From: Adiantum capillus-veneris
Lineage: Eukaryota > Streptophyta > Polypodiopsida > Polypodiales > Pteridaceae
DNA length: 64,000 bases
Reading direction: 5' to 3'
NCBI GenBank assembly: GCA_014529385.2
Contig: CM043961.1
Coordinates: forward strand, 15,462,478 to 15,526,477
Position 1 is the stretch's first letter, and each line of letters starts with the position of its first letter. Both the position numbers and the translations under genes were made by a program. The notes beneath the pieces are model-generated. The model was not told where the DNA came from. It worked only from the letters and a program-made list of their open reading frames with translations, and made no database searches. Shown here piece by piece: positions 36,530-49,379 of this stretch.

Positions 36530-37100
36530 GCTGACAATAACCAAGAGAGTAGAATGAACATTGATAACTTTGATTTTGCACATGAAGTTGCTAATGATGA
36601 TGCTCCCATGTTTATCAATTATCTTGTTTCTAAGCTACAACAAGCTATAGGAAACCCAGCCCTACAAGGTGAAGTTTTCAAACAACTTCATAGTTATGGG
36701 ATTCTCCAAACTTCCCCCAAAAGAGAGAGCACCTGAGAAGTCTCTTCGAGAGATTTCCAAGAGAGGGCTCTGTACGGTGAGAGAAGAGGAGAACCCATAC
36801 GAAGCGCTTAAACGTTTACTAGCGGGCTTACCTCCATCCAAGAAGAGAGGGGAAGTCTCTACTATAGAGCCTTCACCAAGGGAAGGAGAGATAAGTGAGT
36901 CTCCCAATAATTCCGAAGATGTGGCTCCAAGAAGATGGCGGCCTCAACGATCTCCAACTCCCCCCAAGAGGGAAAGATCGCTGCAAAATCCTCCTCCTCA
37001 TTATCACGAAAGGGAAGAGAGGTACCAAAAGAAGGAAAAGGAGAGAAAGAGGTCACCCTCTTCTCCATCTTCATCACCTTCCTCATATTCCAGTTATCTA
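36530..37100 (+). pseudogene. 5' part of a gag-like gene of the plus-strand LTR element
   Basis: The ATG at 36530 opens a short frame (MADNNQESRMNIDNFDF...) that ends at 36736. From 36669 another frame continues with EEENPYEALKRLLAGLPPSK, then a Pro/Arg/Ser-rich region (RRWRPQRSPTPPKRER) and a Ser run. It looks like the N-terminal part of a gag with a basic nucleic-acid-binding stretch, broken by a frameshift. The element ends abruptly near 37085-37110 where minus-strand gag sequence begins. Confidence 0.45.
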
Positions 37101-37109
37101 CAAGATACA

Positions 37110-38728
37110 ACACCTCTTTCGTGACTTGATCAAAGGTTACACATGCTTTCAGATGCAATTCCTTTTTGAGCGTGTCATTTCGCAATCCCTCTATGAAGAG
37201 GACTGATAGTCTTTCATCCTGAGGTAGCTCTCGAACAGGGTATCTTTCTATGTATTGCTTGAAACGAAGTGATGCTTCCTTCACTTTCTCTTTTTCCTTT
37301 AGCCTAAATGCATAGATCTAGGAGACAGTGTTACGCTTGATCCCTCTTTTTGAGAATTCCTCAGAGAATTCTCGGAGAAGTTGCTCAATACTTGGGAATT
37401 CCAAGTTGTTTAATGGTTGGAATCAAGTCAGGGTAGTACCTTCCAATGTCAACCCAAATCCTTCATATTGAGTGTAGGAATCAGTTACTTGTTCCGCTCT
37501 CAGTACTTGTTTGAAGATTGAAACATGGGCATATGGATCTCCACATCCATTATACTTTTTGGGTAAGCATTTTGCCACCTGAGATGGTCGCATACGCCTG
37601 GCCTCTGCAACCATTCTAACAGCTCCTGGTCCCCTTGGGGTGGCTTCTCTTGATCATAATATCCTCTTGGTACTAACAATGGTATCCTATCCGCTATACG
37701 TTCATCAAGTCGATCTCATGTAATAGTCGAAGGGATTTCAGTAGTGTAAGTGAATTCAGGAACAGTACTACCCCTATGTGTGTTCATGGAAGCCCTAGTC
37801 GCCGTCAATCCTAAAGGTTTTGCTTTTGGAACTCGTTCATGTCCATAAGAATCCTCCACTCTGGTTCTAAAGGGGCTCTCAAGTACACTCTCAGGTCTGA
37901 TGTGAGTAGTCGTGGTTTTTCCCTCTTTCGGATTTACGTAGTATTGGTGGAGTGGTCCTCCAAAATATGTATATCTCTCTAACTCCTTTCGATCCATTGG
38001 AGAGTACTTTTGGCCATACTTTTCCGTTATGACCATTTGAATACTTCTACCCTCCGTGTACGTGTAAACATACAAGTTTTTCCGGTCTGTTAATTCTTTG
38101 ATGTGGGCCTCGTCACATCTGTAATAGAGTGTTTGTTCTCCATTATTGAACTTATAAAGCCCCACATATGTGTTGTCTGTGTTAAGGCACTCTATCTCAT
38201 TTGTGCGTCTGAGTACCGCGTTTTGTTTCTCCATTTTGGGTGGTGCAGCACGGTCAGCTCATTATCTACCTTGTCCTTGGTGCCAGTCATTCCCCATTTA
38301 TCCACAATAAAAGGGTTATGAACCACTAGGTACATCATTCCCTCTCGGTCAAAATATCTATCCCCGTCATAATCAACATCTACAAGGTCTCTGAACTCAC
38401 TCGGCTTATTCTCCAACTTAACACAATAGTGGTCCATTCCATCCTTATAGATTTTGGCTTTAAGCACATTTTTGAATTGAAATTTGAAATACAACAATTT
38501 CATATCAGATGTAGGCTGAGAAGGACCTGCACCCATCGAAGTTGTTCCCTTAGGGTTTGACTTGTTAGAATCTTCAGTCATGAGGCCGTATGATGTCTCA
38601 GACGAAGTGTCAGAGAATCTCTCCTCTAAAATGGGTTCCAAAGGCGGTAGTGGTCTCTGATTCACACTTTCTTCTGTTGAGTGATTTCTCTCTTGATCAA
38701 AGATGTTGGGGTTCCTATTTTGATACAA
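37110..38728 (-). pseudogene. Gag polyprotein remnant of a minus-strand LTR element
   Basis: From 38728 leftwards: a disordered start, then a compact domain of about 250 residues (LLYFKFQFKNVLKAKIYKDG ... ELERYTYFGGPLHQYYVNPK) not recognised by me, a linker, and a Ty3-type gag core (KKYNGCGDPYAHVSIFKQVL, RFKQYIERYPVRELPQDERL, ELHLKACVTFDQVTKEVLYL). The frame shifts near 38220. Stops replace an expected Trp (TGA at about 37428) and a probable Gln (TAG at about 37317). Protease and pol are missing: the sequence stops at the junction with the plus-strand element. Confidence 0.6.
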
Positions 38729-39039
38729 TCTTCCTGATCAAAGATTCATGAAGAATTGGTAACAAAAAATCCAAACCGAGTACCTCATTAAATAGTTTGA
38801 ATCTCCCGTTTGATCTTGCTTGCTGGGTAGTATCTTCTAGTACCTACAACCTGTCAAGAATTTTCTTGATAGCTGTAAGCTTACACCTATTCTTGTTAGT
38901 TTTTGCTTTTATTCGACAAAACTTAGCACACAATTCCCTACACAACCTCAACAATTTTGATCCAATTTCAATTTTGAAAGCAGCACCAGGTTGCTATGGA
39001 CTAGCTCCTTGTATGGTAAGTTTCTGTCTTTGTTCTGAC

Positions 39040-40395
39040 TTAGAGGTACATGGATCGTGATGCATATTGAGAAGCCAATTAAACTTTTGTTGCTATCCTC
39101 AGATTTAACATGATTAAGAGGTCTTCCAGTACCAATTTTTTTGAGATGAATCTTTGGATTGGAGGCTAAGTTGATTTTGTCACTTTGCCTGAGCTTCCGT
39201 CAGTTCTGAGCTATTGGAATGGTTTCTTGCATCCAATTTCAACTCTAGAAGGACCACTAGACTCTCTGTGATGACTTCTAGCTATGGTACTAGTTTGGTA
39301 TCAATTTGTGTCAGGGGAACATGGATCGCGATCCATGTTGCTTTGTGTCAAGATACACTGATTTTTGTCCCACAACTAGTCCTTGGCCTAGTGATGCTGA
39401 CTATATGGTTTTTGAATGCTTAAAGATTTTTTGGACAGAAAAAAGTTAGTTTTAGGGTTTATTTCAGTGGTTTCCCCCTTGATCTGATTTTTGCCAACTT
39501 TTGCCCTCTTTTTGAAATTTTCTGATAAGGGTCCTTTAGGATAAAGTGCTCCAATTGTTATCACTTCCCTGCTTGTCTTTGATCAGCTCAAACTTCCAAA
39601 AAGGTACATGGATCGCGATCCATATTTGGGAAGATTTTGGACTGACACTTTGTGAGCTGGTCACATAAGCTATGATGATGCTATTCCCCAAGTCTTTTTG
39701 GATTTGGTCAATTTTTTCCAAGTGAGAAGCAGGATTTTGTGTCTGTTTTGCGGTATTTTGCAAACCACTCCTTTTCTAGTATTTTGACCAACTTTTTTCA
39801 CTTTTTGTCTATGGCTCCTTTTGGAAAAGTTGTTCAACTAGTAATCAGGAGTACATTGGTCAAATCTTGCTGTCAGATGTCTACCTGGAACATGGATCGT
39901 GATCCATGTTAGGAAGCATCTGGGCATGAAATGTGGTTCTATTGATTCCTTGCTTCTAGTTGGCCCCACTTATCATCCCTTTTTGGATTTGGGAAAATAA
40001 AAGTTCAGTTTTTCCCTGTTTTCCCTTTTTCCAAAGTTTTGGTCTACTCACCCCAATCTTTTGATTTTTATGATCTTCTAGCCCTCTTTTTCCCAACAAA
40101 CTCAAGGTTCCGATGCCTAAGAGCCTGTTCTAAGCAAAGGAAATAATTTTAGCACATTTTGCCAAAAAGGTACATGGATCGCGATCCATGTTGGATAGGC
40201 AAATTGGAAGTTTTTTGCACAGTCTTTTCCAACAAGTGTTTTTATCCCCTTCTTGAAAGTTTTATTGGGTTTGGTCCAGTTTTGAAGCTCTAACCATCAC
40301 TTCTTCAACTTTTCAGAGTTATGGTCTTCAACACCAAAATAAGGTTTTTGACAGTTTTTCCCTCGATCCTTTTGGCCACAAATGATGGTGTAATT
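39040..40395. repeat. Degenerate tandem array, about 283-bp period, with conserved ACATGGATCGCGATCCATGT palindrome
   Basis: The palindrome, or a close variant, occurs at about 39048 (degenerate), 39318-39339 (perfect 22-bp palindrome), 39606-39625, 39889-39910 and 40172-40191 (perfect over 20 bp). A worn sixth copy stands at about 41084. Spacing is about 270, 287, 284 and 283 bp. The DNA between is T-rich and only loosely similar from unit to unit (TTTTTGGATTTGG, TTTTGGTC.A). The palindrome is thus kept better than its surroundings. The array lies in the presumed leader of the minus-strand LTR element. Confidence 0.75.
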
Positions 40396-40736
40396 TGTTT
40401 CCTAACCTACTCCTATAACTGAAATGAATATGCAAACATAATTGAACTTAATAGTACGAAAATAACAACAATGTGTGTGGTGGAACAGCCCTTTCCAAGC
40501 ATGTGAAAAATCAAAGAACAAAATACTATCTTGTACTTCACTCACAGTTTTCTTTGCTCTTAAGGAATAGCACTGGCTAGTCTCGGACTCCAGTCTCTAT
40601 CAAGCACTAAACCTATGTCTAGCTGCTTTACTGTCTATGGGTAAGCGGAACCGATATCAAAAGCTTGAAGAGAGAATTATATTTTTTTGTGTGTTTTTTT
40701 TTTTACTCTAAGTCACTCACCACTTAAGGATCGGTT

Positions 40737-40754
40737 TCCCCGGCAATGGCGTCA
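40737..40754 (-). promoter_or_regulatory. Probable primer-binding site of the minus-strand LTR element
   Basis: The minus strand reads TGACGCCATTGCCGGGGA, a near match to the TGGCGCC...GCCGGGGA type site of many plant Ty3 elements, with a few mismatches. It puts the 5' LTR of this element to the right of about 40757, where the later nested insertion at 41630 may interrupt it. Confidence 0.55.
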
Positions 40755-40756
40755 AA

Positions 40757-41626
40757 GTTAGTGGGTTGCCGGAACGGACATTTGCAGCATAGCTCTTTTG
40801 TACTAACATAATGTCAATATGCAAGGAAGCGAGTCGGGATGGGGCACAGAGACTTAATGGAAGTGTCAATCTCACCAAAGTGAACTCAGGGACTACTCGT
40901 TCTACAAAAAAAGCAAATCACCCACTTCCTAGTCAGACAATCATTATGCGTCTAATCTCACCACTTAACGTCATCACGCCTTTTCGGTATCCAAACGAAT
41001 CCGAAATGCCATGAAACTTAAGGAGAGGTATCACAACACTTATGGGCTCAATCCAACCAAGTTCTGTCACCATCTGGAAAGGTACATAAATCACGATCAG
41101 TCATAAAAAATGTGTCGAAAACTGAAACAGAAGTACTTGGAAAGATCTTCCTTAAGCACAGAAACACTTATCCATGGTCAAAACATTTTAAAAAAACCAT
41201 TTTAACCCCCAAATCAATGCATTTAGCTCACAAACAATACGTCGCGAACCACAGCAGAATTGGAAATGATTACACTTAGATTGTAGAGCAAGAGACAAGG
41301 AACGCAATGTGCTATTCGGAATAGAATTGTGATTACCAGCTCAGGAGAAAAGAAGATTACAAGTTGTAGTCACAAGAAGCCTCCACAGTGCAAGTTTTTT
41401 ACTTCCTCCAGCTAATGATACTTCTTCTTTCAAAACTAAGGGTTTTGACATTAAAAGTTAGGGGGCTTTCCCGTGGCCATCCGGCCTCTTATAAAGGTGT
41501 AGGCTCAGAAAAATAAAGAGGGTATTGTCTAATCACATCATGATTACAACTCATCTTAGGCTGAATTACATGGTTTTTTTCAAAAAAATAGAGTGTCCAC
41601 AGGGTTTGGTGTACATACGCCTGTAT
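40757..41626. other. Probable LTR or leader DNA, no gene
   Basis: Sequence between the minus-strand primer-binding site and the nested Ty3 element. It may be LTR of the minus-strand element and, near 41530-41630, the start of the older plus-strand Ty3 element. No ORF is supported. Confidence 0.35.
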
Positions 41627-41630
41627 GCGC

Positions 41631-41837
41631 TGACAGGAGCAAAGAGAACCCCGAACCCCGACGGCCTCTAAAACACCGGGGACCGAATGGCTACCTCGAG
41701 CCTGTCATGGTAAAGCAAACAGGGGGCACCACCTAGCTTCAGCGGCTAGGACGCAAACAACACACCACCATAACAAAGTTTTCATCCAAGAGAGATGGAT
41801 GCTTGGGAGCAATGATGAAGAGGAAAGGGAATGAGAT

Positions 41838-41874
<37 letters not shown>

Positions 41875-43169
41875 GGGAGGGGGTATAGGGGCTTAGTACT
41901 TAGGCACCACAAAAGGATGGCGAATCCGCACACCCTTCACACATACACAAGCTCACTCCAAACACAAGACTAGGTGGCGATTCCGCACACCTCACATGGG
42001 CAAAACATTGCAAGAAAACATACTCACAAAACCTCAAGCTTTATTTAGAGAATAAGGCGATGAAATGGGGAGCATAGGGTAGGGGAATGAGAAGGGAGAG
42101 CGTGGTAGAGCACATGGCGGATAGGTGGGAGTTGATGGCGAAGACTCGCATGAGGGTTACGGCCATCATCCTTCATTTAGTTTCCCTTCATCTTCCATAG
42201 CCCAAGGGTGTAGAGGTCATGCTTAAGACGAGCATGGTGATTGCGGTGATGGTGATGGTGTGGGTGTGTGTGTGTGCACTAGGCACACACAGTGCATAGT
42301 GTACTCTTTGGTGATGGTGTGTGTGTCCTTAGTGTGATGGTGACCCCTCTTTATATAGGGGAGGAGGGGGAAGAAATTCTAGAATTTAGAAATGAAGAAA
42401 TCATTATCTACATAGGCCATGTGACTGTGGGCCCCACTTGTCTGGCTGTGTGTATATGTGCCAGAACAGCAGTCTCATGAGAGAGAGACTAAGAGAGAGA
42501 GATGGGTTGATGAAAAAAAGTGAGAGGTGACATGGAGAATAAAGTAATTACAAGAGGGGAGAGAGGGGAGTGTGTTCAGAGGTGAATCTGTGTGCATATG
42601 TGTGTGAACACAAGAAAAATCAGGTAACCATCGGGTGGGGATGGGTCTGTGGGCACCTTTTTCAGTGAAACTGAGTGTGTGTGAGTGTGGGGGAGGTTAT
42701 TTAGCTACAAGACAAGAGACATGGCGCCCTTTAGAGAGAGAGGGGGGTATTTGGGTCATGGGATATGATAGGAGAGAGAAAGAGGGGGTGGGGTATACTA
42801 TTTTGGAAGATAGGGTAAGTTGCATGTGAGTTATGGTGCATTATTGATGAGAGGTGGGGTAGCTTGAGGGGAGAGAGAAAGGAGAAAGGACAAGGGGAAG
42901 AGAGAGGGGGTTGACCTTTTGAGTGGAGGAGAGGAAAAGGGACACCCGGCGGGGCAACAGTGAAGAAAAAGGAGGCAAGGTGGGGATGGGCTACCCCGCA
43001 GGCATGAGGTGGCCTATTTTACCTTTCTTATATATTTACATAATCATACTTTATTTTTTTCTTACTTTTTCCAATGCCTTTTATCACTCCCTCCCTAAGA
43101 GGGGGTTTTCATGGGGTGGGGACGAGAGAAGAGGGGTATGGGAGCTTGGCTTGTGAAAAGCCCCCATCA
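41631..43169 (-). mobile_element. 3' LTR of the nested Ty3 element
   Basis: It matches 49380-50937. On the minus strand it reads TGATGGGGGC...CTGTCA. It contains a (GA)n at about 41840-41871 and a CTTTATATAGGG box near 42350. Just outside, on the minus strand, AAAAGGGGAGGGCTAA (about 43170-43186) is the polypurine tract. Confidence 0.92.
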
Positions 43170-43197
43170 TTAGCCCTCCCCTTTTGGCTAGAGGCAT

Positions 43198-46100
43198 TCA
43201 TGTCTCTAGCTCATCTGTTTGATCATTATCGTCGGAGGTGGCGGCTGATGGTGTGTCCTCATCTGGAATGTCAATTGGTGGAGCCTGGTCAAATCGAAGA
43301 AAATAAGGTTTAAGTCGCCAACCATTTACCCTGGTTTTATGAAGTTTTCCATTAGCCTCCATAAGCTGGTAGCTTCCATTGGCATACTTTTTCATGATGA
43401 TGAAAGGGCCTTCCCATCGGAGCAGGAGTTTCTTATCCTTGCGCGTGTCGAAGCGATTGTCGTAGCCGAGCACCAACATTCCTTTCTTCAATTCTTTTTT
43501 CCGGAGATGCTCGTTAAAGCTAAGCCGTCTATGCTCTGCTTGTGTTGCATAATAATTTATTGCTTCTTCTCTGTCCAGCTGCAGTCTTTCCAAGTTGATG
43601 ATGTGATCTCTCAAATGCATGTTGGGTTGTTGAAGTTGGCTTGCCATTACTCTGAGACTTTGTAGTTGCACTTCAATGGGCAAGATTGCTTCCTTACCAA
43701 ATACTAGATGATACGGTGTGAATCCCAAGGATGTACGAAATGAAGTTCTGTAGGCCCATAAAGCTGATAGTAGATACTTATCCCAGTCTCCAGGATGATT
43801 GTTTACCTGCTTGGTAATAATTTTAGAAACCATTCCATTTACCTTTTCAACTAGGCCATTACATTGAGGGTAATATGGTGAAGAGTACCTCCTTGTAATG
43901 CCAAGTTTCTGCATTAATTCTCCTACCAAGTCTGCTCTGAAACCTGGCCCTCTATCAGAGATGATCTCTAAAGGTGTGCCAAACCTACAGCATATGTGCT
44001 CGTAGATAAATTTAGCTACCTCTACCGCTGTGATTCTAGTGGTGGTTGTAGCCTCTGTCCATCTAGTCATGTAGTCGACCCCCATGATAATGTAGAATTT
44101 TCTTGAGTTGTCCCTAGGTAATGGCCCAATGGCATCGATACCCCATTTTTCAAATGGGCCATATGAGAGAATAGGTGTCTGTGGTTCAGGCGTAAGTGAC
44201 CTAGTGCCGGCCTTTGGACACAACTTACACGTTTTGCACCAGTGGTGTACATCACGGTTGAGGCTAGGCTATATGAAGCCTACCTGCAAGATTTTCCTAC
44301 TTTTTATGTCTAGGGCAAAGTGACCACCACAAACCCCGTCGTGACAACTAGCAATTACTCCCGTGATTTCCTGAGAGAGAGGGACCTTCCTGAGTATTTG
44401 GTCCTTACCCTTACAATACAAACCATCATTGATGAGTCGATACCTTGTGGCCTTCCGCGTCAGCCATTGCTTCTGTCCCTTTGTTAAATCTGATGGGCAT
44501 TCCCCTGTTTCCAAAAAATGCATGATGTCAGGCAAGGCATCACTTCCTTGAAATAGAGGGAGCTTTAGTTTTATTGCTCCAACCACCACTTCCTGTAGTC
44601 TTTCACTTGCTAGGGCATCTGCTTCTTGGTTTTGAGCCCTTGGGATATGGTGTATTTGAACTTCGTCAAACTTACCCAACAAGGTTTTTACACCACTTAA
44701 GTAAGTCCTTAAACTAGGATTCTTGCATGTCCATGCTCCATTTACTTGCCTTACCAGAAGTAGAGCATCCCCAAATACATTAAGGCGTTGTACACCTTGT
44801 GAGACGCACCATTGTAGACCCTTGGTTAGTGCTGCATACTCAGCTTCATTGTTAGAATGTGAATCTAACAATTGGCCCAACGAAAATACCTTTGTCCCTT
44901 TGTCATCAAAGACCACTATGCCTGCAGCTGCTTTGTCGGACGCTCGCTTGTCGGCTCCATCAAAGTAGAGAGAGTATGCTCCTTCTACCATCGGTGGTAC
45001 TGGAGGTAATCGGACTTCTCCTTCCTTAGATTGCTTCTCCTTCCTTTCAAAGACTTGGTAGGTCATGAGTCCCCCCAAACTTGCCCTTGTCGTGCTTTCT
45101 ACCTGTACCGTGTAGTCAAACTCTTGCAGACGAACTAGCCATTTAGTAATTCTACCTTGTCGTGCTTTCGACCTGTACCGTGTAGTCAAACTCTTGCAGA
45201 CAAACTAGCCATTTAGTAATTCTAGCAGACACATCCATGTGTTGTACAACATAGGGAAATATTTCATCCGTGGTTAGAATCACAAATTGCTTAGGCAGCA
45301 AATATGACCTAAACTTTGTAGTTGCAAATCTAAGAGCTAGGACTAAGTGTTCCACATGGGTGAAACCTTTCTCTCCTGTTGTCATCATTCGACTAGAGAA
45401 GTAGATTGGCCTCATGAAAGATGTCGTCGTATCCTTTTGGAGTAGCACAGCCCCCAATGAGTCATCACCAACACTTGAGGTGACATAGAATTTTTCATCC
45501 CACTTAGGTGGTGAGATAGTTGGCAGAGTGGCTAAGACCTCCTTTACCTTGTTGTAGTGATGTTCGCTTTCCTCGTCCCAAGTGAAAGTTGATCTTTGAG
45601 TGATTTGTTGCAGTAGTAGAACAAGTTGTGATAGTAGATGTATGAATCTACTTAAGTACCTCACCTTCTGTAGAAAAGAGACCAGTTGACGTGCGGTCGT
45701 TGGTGAAGGTAGGGCTATGAGTGCGGACACCTTACTTGGGTCGGCGTTGATACCTCTTGCTGAAATTTCATGGCCTAGTAGAATGACTTTACTCTCCCCA
45801 ATGTGACATTTATCCACATTTAATTGCCAACCTAGGCTCTGCAACCTGGCCAAACCTTCAGTTACCTTTTCTAAATGTGAAATACGGGAGCTATATATAC
45901 AAAAATCATCAATGAACACTCTTATGGATGTTCCAAAGAACGGTTGAAACACATATGTGACATATCTTTGGAATGTGGCAAGTGCATTTGTGAGACCAAA
46001 TGGCATAACCCTATATGCAAAACAACCCCATGGCGTGATAAAAGTGGTTTTTAGCTGATCTTCCAAGGCTATGCGTATTTGAAAGTATCTTGAATAACCA

Positions 46101-48522
46101 TCACAGACGGTATAGCATTCAAAACCCGCTACTTCATTCAGAATTTCATCCAAGAAAGGGAGAGGAAAGTGGTCTCTCTTTGTAGCTGTATTTAGTGGTT
46201 TGTAGTCAACACAGACCCTCCACTTACCATTCTTTTTAGGCGTCACCACTACAGGTGACACCCATTCTGAGTTTTCTACAGGATAGATGAATCCCGCCTC
46301 CAGCAGTTTCCTTACCTCGGCCAAGAGTGCATTTTCTTGTATGACCCCCAGTCGTCGTAGCTTTTTCACAACTGGTTTTACCCCTTCCTTCAGCTTAATA
46401 TGATGTTCCATCACTGTAATGCCTGTGATTCTTTCATAGTTGTCAATGAGCAGGTTAGGAAATCCCATCAACATTTGCAAAAAACTATCTTTCTCCTCAA
46501 GTGTTAATTCCGTAGACAACATACCCTTCAACCTACTTCCTCCTACGCCAGGTGATTTTCTCTCCTCTTCATTGGGTTTCCCTTTTGGTGATGGATCACC
46601 AGTTGTGCTTACCCTTTGTGGATCCTTCATAATGATACCCATCACATCAATGGAACTTTCACTTTCGTCGGTGGATGTGGTCTCCTCCTCACAACTGGAA
46701 GATTCGCTAGTGGTTTCATCTGCCGATGTTTCCAGATTGATTTGCTTCTGCTTGCCAATCCTCATGTCGTAGTAGATTGTCTTCCCTTTCTTACCGGTCA
46801 TGCGTAGAAGGCCAGTACCCCAGTCCTGTTTTGCCTTCATGGCCATCAACCATGGCCTTCCCAAAATTAGTGGATAGCCCTCCCCCTTAGTAGGCATTAC
46901 AAAAACATCTACCTCTACCTCAGTGTTGAAAGCTTTGATTTTCACGGCACTTACCACACCCACACACTTTACTTTTGCGTTGTTTGCCATCTTTGCCTTG
47001 CATGGAGAAGGCTTGTCAACCTCGAGCCCTAATCGAAGCATCATAGCTTCGCTCATTACACAGATTTGTGCACCTCCATCAATGTAGGTGTTTCCAACCC
47101 TCTTTCCTTTTATGTTTACGTCGACAATTGGAAGGATGTCATCCATGTTGCATCCCGAAATTGCTCCGGCTACCTTTGTTTTGGAGTGTCTTGTACTTAC
47201 CATTTTAGACCATTGTCGCCTTACTTTTGGTACAAGATGTAGCAGCTGTGGCCATGTAATCTTCGGTCCTTGCTCTGCCACATCCAATGTTAGATCATAG
47301 GGCTTAGAACTTTCCCCTAGCTGGAAGTCGGTGATGCCCAATTTCTGTCCTGGCCTGGATGGCCTCTTGCTAGTTTCTCCTCTCATGCTTCTCTCATCAT
47401 CTGATTGTGTAGCTTTCTCCCTCCTAGCTCTTTTCACAGTCATGGCTTCAAGTGGTTCTAAAAAGGTTACCTTCTCCTTACCCTTGTCCCTCTCCTTTGC
47501 TCTGGGTGGATCCACTACTACGGCTTTTCCTTTCTCTTCTAGCCTTATGATGTTTACAGGGCGATCAGGTGGTGGGGCTGGTGGAAGAGGTGGAATGGAT
47601 GCTTGTAGTGGTGTCTGGGGTGGACGTAGAATTTGTGTTGGTGGGGTTGGTGCTTGGGGTGGGGGTGTTCTTTCTCTAGGGGGTGACAATTGGTTCCTCC
47701 TACCTCCTCTATTATAGTTTTGTCGTGGTTTGGGACAGTAGTACATACCGTGACCGTCTTCTCCGCAGTTGTAGCAATGATACTCCCTGTTTTGTCGTCG
47801 TGCTCTTCCAGGGTCTTGATCTCTTTCTTGACTCCTCCCTTGTTGTATTAAGTGGACAGACAAATTCTGCAGTTGGTCAGTAATATGGGCCAACATATCT
47901 TGTTGGTCATCTCTTACCCCAAGAGCCAGTGGTGGTGGTGGAATGGTGGTTGTCGTAGTTGCTGGTCGACGTGATGTTGTTGTTTCTGTTGACTCAGTTT
48001 CTCTGGCTTTCATTCGCAGCTTCTTGTCCTTAAGGCGAGCAATCTCAACGGCTAACTCGTACGTAGCCGGGAATCTACCTTTCACCTTCTCCTTGAGAAG
48101 CGGCCATAAGCCATGCCTAAACCGATCTTTTTTTAGGAAATCGGGTGCGGCTTCCCCCCTTGCCAGTGACTCAACCCACCGTTCCCACAAATCCACAAAT
48201 TTGGACTCATAGGTGGCATATTCTAAAAGACCCTCCTGCTTCAAGTCTCTCAACTTGTCCCACAACTTTTCTGAAGTGGTACCTCCCCCAAAGCGCCTCT
48301 TAAAAGCGGTTTTTAAGGGTTCCCAGTCATCCTTGGTTGCTTGTGGAAGTGCATTGTACCATGATCTAGCTTCTAGCTTCATGAGATGCTTACAGATTCT
48401 AACCCGGGATTCATCCGTATCTTTGTTGCTCACTACACATGCTACTTCAAAGTCATCTAGGAAGTCTGTTACCAAATCCTCCCCTTCTTTCCTTTAAATG
48501 TTGGAAATGCTACACTTGCCAT
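43198..48522 (-). pseudogene. Ty3/gypsy gag-pol polyprotein with three breaks
   Basis: In order: gag start MASVAFPTFKGK at 48522, gag core (LEARSWYNALPQATKDDW), zinc knuckle CYNCGEDGHGMYYC, Pro-rich linker, protease (TYIDGGAQICVMS, with DGG at the active site), reverse transcriptase (EWVSPVVVTPKKNGKWRVC, MPFGLTNALATFQ, VFIDDFCIYSS), RNase H (YFDGADKRASDKAAAG, NNEAEYAAL, NQEADALA), integrase zinc region, and integrase core (WGIDAIGPLP, ISDRGPGF, CNGLVEKVNG) with a C-terminal domain. Breaks: a 1-base frameshift near 48495 just after the gag start; a 70-bp tandem duplication (45085-45224) that shifts the frame inside RNase H; and a TAG at 44269-44271 in the integrase zinc region where Trp is expected. 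The main open part (48475-45152) is 1,107 codons. Confidence 0.92.
45085..45224. repeat. 70-bp tandem duplication inside gag-pol
   Basis: Units 45085-45154 and 45155-45224 begin CCTTGTCGTGCTTTC and end TTAGTAATTCTA, with two or three differences. Since 70 is not a multiple of three, it shifts the polyprotein frame in the RNase H region. Confidence 0.9.
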
Positions 48523-49379
48523 GATTACTGAGAGAGAGCTAGAAAGACACACTGCTTAACTTGCAAAAGTTTTTTTTTCTTCTTTATAAGGATGTGTGTA
48601 TACCCTCTTATACTAGGACATAGATTAAAACTTCAAATGGTACATTGCCTTGTACCAAAGGTAGGACAAATGGTTGATCTGATGCCAGAACCTCAAAAAA
48701 TTGCTCCCCACCCAGCATGGTGTCAATGACGTGCTGGTAGTGAGCCTTCAAATCCAGTATTACCTTGATTGAGCATACACGTGTTGGTATGTGTGATCTG
48801 TCTTGAGGTAGGTTGTACTGATTCATGTGAAGCTTAGAGGTGCTTAGTCACTGTCCAAGCTTGTGGGAGAGGGTGGTGTTCTTTCCTGAAACAAACTCAG
48901 TAGATCCCTAGTTTCTCTAGTGAGAGTGTGAGCCAATGATTCCGTTATCTGTGCTCCAGCATCAGGTGCGACTTGAAAACTGACTGTGATAATTACCTCG
49001 GTGACTTGAGTTACCCGATTCTCAAAGTAGAATAGTGTTGATTCTCTATTGTGTAGAGCTCCTTCCATTTTGTTGTTGTGGGTTGGTTGTAGGTTGCGGA
49101 CATGGTTTCGACCTTCTCCTTCTTCTTGGCACTTGGCCTATGTATACCCACTGGGTTTGGCGTGTTGGTTGACTCTCCCACTGCAAATCGATTACCATTA
49201 CGCCTGGCACTCGAGCTGCGATGGAGATGCAGAGTTCGTCTAGTTGTGCTTGGAGCTCTTCTTCTTCTGTCGTCCAATTAGCAAATCCTACTAGCCATTC
49301 ATCCATTCACAATAGTTTAGGGGTTTCAGTCTTGTAAACTGAAGGGTTTCATGAAAAGATCCTCAGTGGGGGCACCAAA
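48523..49379 (-). other. Ty3 leader between 5' LTR and gag
   Basis: Open minus-strand pieces (49306-49046 and 49277-49011) exist but no domain was recognised. At 49359-49377 the minus strand reads TGGTGCCCCCACTGAGGAT, two bases inside the LTR, in the place of a primer-binding site. I could not match it to a specific tRNA. Confidence 0.5.

Noticed and set aside
36862-37124. Treating the plus and minus ORFs at 36.9-37.1 kb as overlapping genes
   Set aside because: The better reading is a junction between two oppositely oriented, truncated LTR elements, with each ORF running a little into the other.
42292-43313. Small plus-strand ORFs within both Ty3 LTRs
   Set aside because: They are present in both LTRs simply because the LTRs are copies; composition is non-coding.
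47331-47717. Plus-strand ORFs inside the nested Ty3 gag-pol
   Set aside because: They are complements of the Pro-rich gag linker and show no domain of their own.
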